Assembly: GCA_031292145.1 (NCBI GenBank)
Contig: JARLHR010000147.1
Span: 1-48,103 of the forward strand
DNA: 48,103 nt
Source of the DNA: Clostridium sp.
GTDB taxonomy: Bacteria; Bacillota; Clostridia; Clostridiales; Clostridiaceae
Direction of reading: 5' to 3'
Numbering within the stretch: the stretch's first letter is position 1; the number at the start of each line of letters is the position of its first letter. The notes beneath the pieces were generated by a model. It was given only the letters and a program-made list of their open reading frames with translations, did no database searches and had not been told where the DNA came from. Shown in pieces: positions 44,767 through 48,103 of the stretch. A program made the translations under genes and the position numbers.

Positions 44767-45384
44767 ATGAAAACATGTTCTGCATGCAGTCAAATTTTCA
44801 AACGCAATAGTAATATCGAAATTGACAGTCTATGTCCTAATCTAATTTGTAATGGTAAAGTTTTAGACATTGATGATGACATTTTAGAAACAATAAAACA
44901 GCTTAACAAAAAGGGATATTCAACAGAGTCCTGTTGTTCTGGACATACCTGGGGCGGAGATCTGTATATACTTTTTGATGTAAATGTACGCGCATTACCA
45001 CCGGTTCCCAAACAATTTGATTTTGAAATCGATAGTAATGAGAGATTAAGAATCTATAAAAGAATCCCCGCCTCTGCGGAAATCGAAAGGTTAAGAATAC
45101 TAAACATAGCCACGTTGGATTTGCTAGAATGGTCATTAACAATACCAACTGGGAAACCTATTCTAATTCAATTTGATTTGATTAATTGTCAAGATTTGCT
45201 CAAATTCGAAAAATTGACTCAAAATAAAATTCATTTTGTGAACCCTCAAAAATTTGAAGACGATGGTCGTGAATTTCATGTTTATAATATAACAGTCCCC
45301 CCAACAAGTGTTATCGAAATGCGACGAGAGATAGAAACTTTTGCAGCAAACAATAATGTTGGAGTATTTATCGATGTCAATTGA
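44767..45384 (+). CDS. Zinc-ribbon protein, cassette gene 2
   Basis: A 205-residue protein. The N-terminal ribbon has CSACSQIF and LCPNLICNGK and aligns with the neighbour at 44190. A conserved segment follows: IKQLNKKGYSTESCCSGHTW with GGDLYILFDVN, in which the CCSGH motif is typical of a small unnamed family. The C-terminal half is alpha/beta with FHVYNITVPPTSVIEM, and a Glu-rich helix. No catalytic site is confirmed. It follows a hairpin leader and AAAAAGGAAAT ribosome site. It is downstream of cassette 1 and upstream of cassette 3. Confidence 0.5.
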   Translation: MKTCSACSQIFKRNSNIEIDSLCPNLICNGKVLDIDDDILETIKQLNKKGYSTESCCSGHTWGGDLYILFDVNVRALPPVPKQFDFEIDSNERLRIYKRIPASAEIERLRILNIATLDLLEWSLTIPTGKPILIQFDLINCQDLLKFEKLTQNKIHFVNPQKFEDDGREFHVYNITVPPTSVIEMRREIETFAANNNVGVFIDVN

Positions 45385-45407
45385 TGATATGGGAATAAAT
45401 TTGATTT

Positions 45408-45425
45408 GCGGGGCATGTGCCCTGC
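45408..45425 (+). promoter_or_regulatory. Leader hairpin of cassette gene 3
   Basis: GCGGGGC and GCCCTGC pair over 7 bp (one G:U) around an ATGT loop. It lies 23 nt after the previous stop and 32 nt before the ATG at 45458. The following GATTTTAA and AAAAGGATAAT segments resemble the leader at 44140. Confidence 0.55.
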
Positions 45426-45457
45426 GATTTTAACTGAATTTATTAAAAGGATAATCT

Positions 45458-45946
45458 ATGAATTCAAAAAATACCTGTAATCGAGATCAAAAATTATTTC
45501 AGAATAATACGCTTAATCAATTTGCCACTAGCTCTATCGGCGAGCCCAGTGAAATCATCTACCATGATGAAGAAAAATATCTTAAAATTTTTAGGGATAC
45601 ATCAAATAAGCATAATTTGAAAGAATATTTAGTAGATCCTGACTTTTCCAACAGTCAACGAATGCTTGAAGTAGACTGTACCTTTAATACAAGTAAAGAT
45701 GCTGATAATTTCATAAATGAGATAAGCAGAGAAGGTCTATACTATTTATTTGCAATTGAGGGTCATAAGGGAGCATGGAATGTAACCGGTTCTATAACAG
45801 TGCAATTAGGTGAAATGCCTAAGGCAATAAAAATAATTGAGAATATTATCAATAAATATCATACACATCAATTCATTGATTGTGCAAGTACTAGTTACTT
45901 AGATTGGAATATAGATAAATATTCTGATTATAATGTCAATCAATAG
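45458..45946 (+). CDS. Paralogue of the cassette zinc-ribbon protein, zinc knuckle lost
   Basis: A 162-residue protein. The body (RMLEVDCTFNTSKDADNFIN, WNVTGSITVQLGEMPKAIKI, NIINKYHTHQFIDC) aligns with the 44190 protein (ELDLSCTF.., WKIRGSATVKL, SIIQRYHTYQGF). Its N-terminus keeps the shared start (CNRDQKLF against CNGCHEIF), but the second Cys of each pair is missing, so zinc binding is unlikely. It follows a hairpin leader. This looks like a duplicated, diverged cassette. Confidence 0.55.
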   Translation: MNSKNTCNRDQKLFQNNTLNQFATSSIGEPSEIIYHDEEKYLKIFRDTSNKHNLKEYLVDPDFSNSQRMLEVDCTFNTSKDADNFINEISREGLYYLFAIEGHKGAWNVTGSITVQLGEMPKAIKIIENIINKYHTHQFIDCASTSYLDWNIDKYSDYNVNQ

Positions 45947-45966
45947 GATATAAGAAAATAAACCTG

Positions 45967-46179
45967 ATGAATCCGGGAATCACCGATCTTAATTTTTACT
46001 CAATTCCTGTCGCTGCGCGAGTTCTCTCTGTAGGTAATCTTGCTGATGCGGCCTACAGACTCGCTGCAGTTGGCGGGGTTGGGTATATATTTATTAATAA
46101 AAGAGAAGTAATAAGTAACGGCCTTCCTGTCACCTCCAAAGTGGAGTTCCTTATTATTCTTTTAATTGGTTTATTATGA
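45967..46179 (+). CDS. Possible small protein upstream of xis (weak)
   Basis: A 70-codon frame starting ATG at 45967 and overlapping the xis start by 4 bp. The product is MNPGITDLNFYSIPVAARVL, then SVGNLADAAYRLAAVGGVGY, ending in the hydrophobic FLIILLIGLL. The overlap and C-terminal hydrophobic tail argue mildly for a real gene coupled to xis. The same DNA contains a strong inverted repeat (46017-46064), so it could instead be a structured leader. Confidence 0.35.
   Translation: MNPGITDLNFYSIPVAARVLSVGNLADAAYRLAAVGGVGYIFINKREVISNGLPVTSKVEFLIILLIGLL
46017..46064 (+). repeat. Bulged inverted repeat within the xis upstream region
   Basis: GCGAGT (46017-46022) plus CTGTAGG (46028-46034) pairs with CCTACAG (46052-46058) and ACTCGC (46059-46064), giving a 13-bp stem with a 5-nt bulge and a 17-nt loop. 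It is locally GC-rich against an AT-rich background, suggesting a structured RNA or a regulator site for xis. Confidence 0.5.
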
Positions 46180-46466
46180 AACAAGAATTACTGCTGATAT
46201 CCCGTGATGAGTTTGAACAAATTCTTAAAGATATAATCCGCAAAGAATTTGATAGCATTTTAGGTTCGAAAAAGGAAACAACCACGGAAGATGATGATCT
46301 AATATCCTTTAATGAAGCATTGAGGCTATTGAAAATTTCACGACCAACACTGTTTAAGCATATGAAAAATGGCATTATACCATATCGTAAGGTTGGTAGA
46401 AGACTTTTATTTCCAAAGCAAACGATACTGAAAAAAATAATCCAGAATAAAAAAGAATATCCTTAA
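46176..46466 (+). CDS. Excisionase/MerR-type HTH protein
   Basis: A 96-residue protein. The C-terminal half (LISFNEALRLLKISRPTLFKH, NGIIPYRKVGRRLLFPKQTI quoted in part) is a winged HTH of the excisionase/helix-turn-helix-17 type, with R-x-x-x-x-H-basic wing. The N-terminal ~40 residues are acidic and coiled (FEQILKDIIRKEFDSIL). It is convergent with the integrase gene and overlaps it by 4 bp, so it most likely controls direction of recombination. Confidence 0.75.
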   Translation: MKQELLLISRDEFEQILKDIIRKEFDSILGSKKETTTEDDDLISFNEALRLLKISRPTLFKHMKNGIIPYRKVGRRLLFPKQTILKKIIQNKKEYP

Positions 46467-47800
46467 GAACTTAAATTAAACACTTTTAATTCCTTGTTTT
46501 CATTCCAGGCATTTTTAATCGCATTCTCTTTATCCCTAGATGTAATATCTATATATTTTTTGAAAGTCTTATAATTATGGTGACCCGATATGCTCATCAC
46601 TACTTCTGCTTTCATCCCTCTTAAAAGAGATTGAGTAATAAATGTTCTTCTGGCGGTATGTGTTGTTACCTCCTGCCATTTAGGATACTCTGTTATTTCA
46701 GGTGTATTCCCTCTATACCTTACCATTTTTATTGTATCCACAATTTTGGCATCCTTACAAACTTCTTTTATGTATTTATTCAGCTTCTGATTAGATAATC
46801 TGGGTAACGGGTACGGTGTTCCGGAATAACGTGCAATAATAGTAAGAGCATAGTCCGTAAGCGGTATCTCAAGAACATCTCTTGTTTTTCCGGTCCTTAG
46901 ATACCATTTATTTTCTCTTATATCTTGATGCTCAATCTTGGATAGATCACCGAACCTACCTCCAGTATAGCAGCCGAATAAAAATAAATCCCGAGCTCTC
47001 TGAAGGTGCTTCTTATCTTCAGCAAATTTCATATTATATAGAGTTTTTAACTCCTGCTCAGTTAATGTTATGATGTCAACTTTTTCTTCTTTGATTTTCC
47101 ATTTTTTGAAAGATAAGTACGGGTTTATATTCCTATCATATGCCCAGTTCAGAAAAATCTTTAACAGCCCTATTATCTTATAGGCTGAATTATTAACCAT
47201 TCCTTTCTTCTTCTCCTTCTTCTTTACTTCCTTATTCTCTACCTCATTTTTCTCTACTACCTTTTCCTCTGCCCCATCTTTGAGAAGGTAAGACAGAAAT
47301 TTATCATAAAACATCATATCTAGTCTGCTGAAGGTTAATTCTGATTTTGTATATTTTTCGTACTCCTTCAAATGTTTAATAACTGTGGAATACTTTCTTA
47401 GAGAGTCTGGGCTCATGTCCTTCTTCCTTACTTCTTTGAAAGTATTAAGAGCCTCAAATAAAGTTAGCTGTAACTTTAGGGATCTACCGAATTTCTCAAG
47501 AATCTCTGTTCTTAATTCTTCAAAATCGGCTGAGGGGTTCATAGATAGATGTTGATAGACTGTTTTTTTGATTCCATCTTTATAACTGGAGAGAAAATTA
47601 TTTAATTCTCTGGCGGTTGGGGATTTAATCTTTCCTCTTTCAATTGCCAGTTCTAAAGTTTTATCCCAATACTCTGGCCGGATTCTTTGTTTGGTATTCA
47701 GTTGGATAGTTTTTCCCTTTGCGAGCCCCCTGATGTAACAGTAAATAGCACGCTCAGTTGATTTGAGCTGTTTTCTTTCTAGATAAAAATGTAGGTTCAT
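46463..47800 (-). CDS. int: Tyrosine integrase
   Basis: A 445-residue phage-type tyrosine recombinase of the Bacteroidota layout, with an N-terminal arm-binding region (residues 1-100), a core-binding SAM-like domain (FEALNTFKEVRKKD, then SRLDMMFYDKFLSYLL) and the catalytic domain. Catalytic residues are R282 (TGGRFGDL), H381 and R384 (HTARR), H407/H408 (GHH) and the nucleophile Y416 (KKYIDIT). A Lys/Glu-rich insert lies at about 178-200, between the core-binding and catalytic domains, which is longer than usual. It reads away from the tmRNA attachment site, with the gene start near attR. Arm-like sites at 47835-47851 lie between the start codon and the core. Confidence 0.95.
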   Translation of the reverse strand: MNLHFYLERKQLKSTERAIYCYIRGLAKGKTIQLNTKQRIRPEYWDKTLELAIERGKIKSPTARELNNFLSSYKDGIKKTVYQHLSMNPSADFEELRTEILEKFGRSLKLQLTLFEALNTFKEVRKKDMSPDSLRKYSTVIKHLKEYEKYTKSELTFSRLDMMFYDKFLSYLLKDGAEEKVVEKNEVENKEVKKKEKKKGMVNNSAYKIIGLLKIFLNWAYDRNINPYLSFKKWKIKEEKVDIITLTEQELKTLYNMKFAEDKKHLQRARDLFLFGCYTGGRFGDLSKIEHQDIRENKWYLRTGKTRDVLEIPLTDYALTIIARYSGTPYPLPRLSNQKLNKYIKEVCKDAKIVDTIKMVRYRGNTPEITEYPKWQEVTTHTARRTFITQSLLRGMKAEVVMSISGHHNYKTFKKYIDITSRDKENAIKNAWNENKELKVFNLSS

Positions 47801-47834
47801 TTTTTTTCCTTTTGACTACACTAATATAATAAAT

Positions 47835-47851
47835 TTCACACACTATTCACA
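47835..47851 (+). repeat. Putative integrase arm-type site, right end
   Basis: A copy of TTCACACACnATTCACA, here with T at the variable position, followed by a further CACACAATT. It lies between the integrase start and the attR core. Confidence 0.55.
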
Positions 47852-47975
47852 CACAATTGTTTTACTTTAATTTATCAGGGTTGCCTAAGATCTGAAAGTT
47901 TCTTTCGTTTTTGAAGCCTTTAGAAGGTTTTCAGTTAAACGAAGTTAACTGAAATTAAGCCAAGTAAAGGCATTT

Positions 47976-47993
47976 GTGGAGGTGGCGGGAGTC
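47976..47993. repeat. attR core, 3' end of the tmRNA gene
   Basis: GTGGAGGTGGCGGGAGTC, identical to 3234-3251. On the minus strand this is the end of the tmRNA acceptor and T arm. The base before it (47975) is T, so CCA is no longer encoded (CAA instead). Confidence 0.9.
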
Positions 47994-48103
47994 GAACCCG
48001 CGTCCAAAGTTATGACTCAAAGAACGTCTACACACATAGTCTGTTTTTGTTTTGACTTAAAGATACCAGACAGACAAGGATCACTTTAAGCCTGCTCAGT
48101 TAA
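47976..48103 (-). ncRNA. ssrA: tmRNA (ssrA), 3' part, cut by the window edge
   Basis: Read on the minus strand, 48103 to 47976 ends with the tRNA-like domain: GGACGCGGGTTCGACTCCCGCC then ACCTCCA (quoted in pieces), the T arm and acceptor end shared by tmRNAs. Upstream are GACTATGTGTGTAGACG-type pseudoknot/D-like segments. Only the 3' part is in the window; the tag-coding region and 5' end lie beyond 48103. tmRNA with SmpB rescues stalled ribosomes. The integrated element has replaced its final bases, keeping the acceptor stem intact but altering the encoded CCA to CAA. Confidence 0.85.

Larger units (their letters stand above)
3234..47993. mobile_element. Integrative element inserted in the tmRNA (ssrA) gene
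   Basis: The element is bounded by an 18-bp perfect direct repeat (3234-3251 and 47976-47993). The right copy is the 3' end of a tmRNA gene on the minus strand. Next to that copy lie a tyrosine integrase (46463-47800) and a convergent MerR/excisionase-like HTH gene (46176-46466). Inside are a PrimPol/VapE-type primase-helicase and a large cargo of defence-like genes. No conjugation, capsid, terminase or tail gene is recognisable, so this is a genomic island or satellite-like element rather than a complete prophage or ICE. tmRNA genes are classic integrase targets, and this arrangement (intact tmRNA end beside int, truncated copy at the far end) is the standard outcome. Confidence 0.9.

Noticed and set aside
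3234-47993. Complete prophage or conjugative element
   Set aside because: No terminase, capsid, tail, relaxase or type IV secretion genes were recognised.

Overview
The window looks like a chromosomal segment of an AT-rich Bacteroidota/Ignavibacteria-type (FCB group) bacterium. The best sign is the secreted beta-propeller gene at the left end, whose C-terminus is the NYPNPFNP-type sorting domain used with type IX secretion in that group. The right edge holds the 3' half of the tmRNA gene (minus strand). An 18-bp piece of the tmRNA 3' end is repeated exactly at 3234-3251 and 47976-47993. A tyrosine integrase and an excisionase-like gene lie beside the right copy. About 44.7 kb (3234-47993) is therefore an integrative element inserted in the tmRNA gene. 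I see no conjugation, capsid or tail genes. Replication is covered by a PrimPol/VapE-type primase-helicase.

Layout. 1-3233: host DNA with a broken SRPBCC/AHSA1 gene and a propeller gene interrupted by a nonsense codon. 3252-4193: no recognisable gene. 4194-11725: a nine-gene modification cluster (GT81 glycosyltransferase, hydroxyacid dehydrogenase, two methyltransferases, P-loop kinase, nucleotidyltransferase, a PRTase-CE/TPR protein with a small membrane protein, and a HAD phosphatase). 12043-16366: a tightly packed minus-strand operon encoding a GIY-YIG-histidine kinase fusion, a response regulator, two small PD-(D/E)XK nuclease-like proteins and a CARF-winged-helix protein. 17254-21343: radical SAM gene, primase-helicase, small genes, iteron-like repeats and an operator. 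21479-22491: HEPN protein plus SinR/Cas2-like protein. 22753-25486: C5-cytosine methyltransferase plus GHKL ATPase. 25695-26480: sigma/HTH gene followed by two tiny peptide genes. 26996-39766: a DISARM-like operon (DrmE-like, NERD-helicase, DrmA, DrmB, DrmMII, OLD-like ATPase) with a convergent vsr. 40014-46179: uncharacterised genes, three 21-bp spaced repeats, and an array of small cassettes with hairpin leaders. 46176-47800: xis and int.

How the parts fit. This is a defence-rich island. DISARM would restrict DNA lacking its 5mC mark, and Vsr would repair T:G mismatches arising from that mark. A second, closely related methyltransferase is paired with a GHKL ATPase. HEPN, PRTase-CE and the phosphorelay-nuclease-CARF operon look like separate abortive-type systems. 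The strongest candidate for an undescribed system is the 12043-16366 operon: a histidine kinase carrying its own apparently intact GIY-YIG nuclease domain, wired to a response regulator, two more nuclease folds and a nucleotide-sensing CARF regulator. All functional statements are inferred from motifs read by eye; no database search was run.
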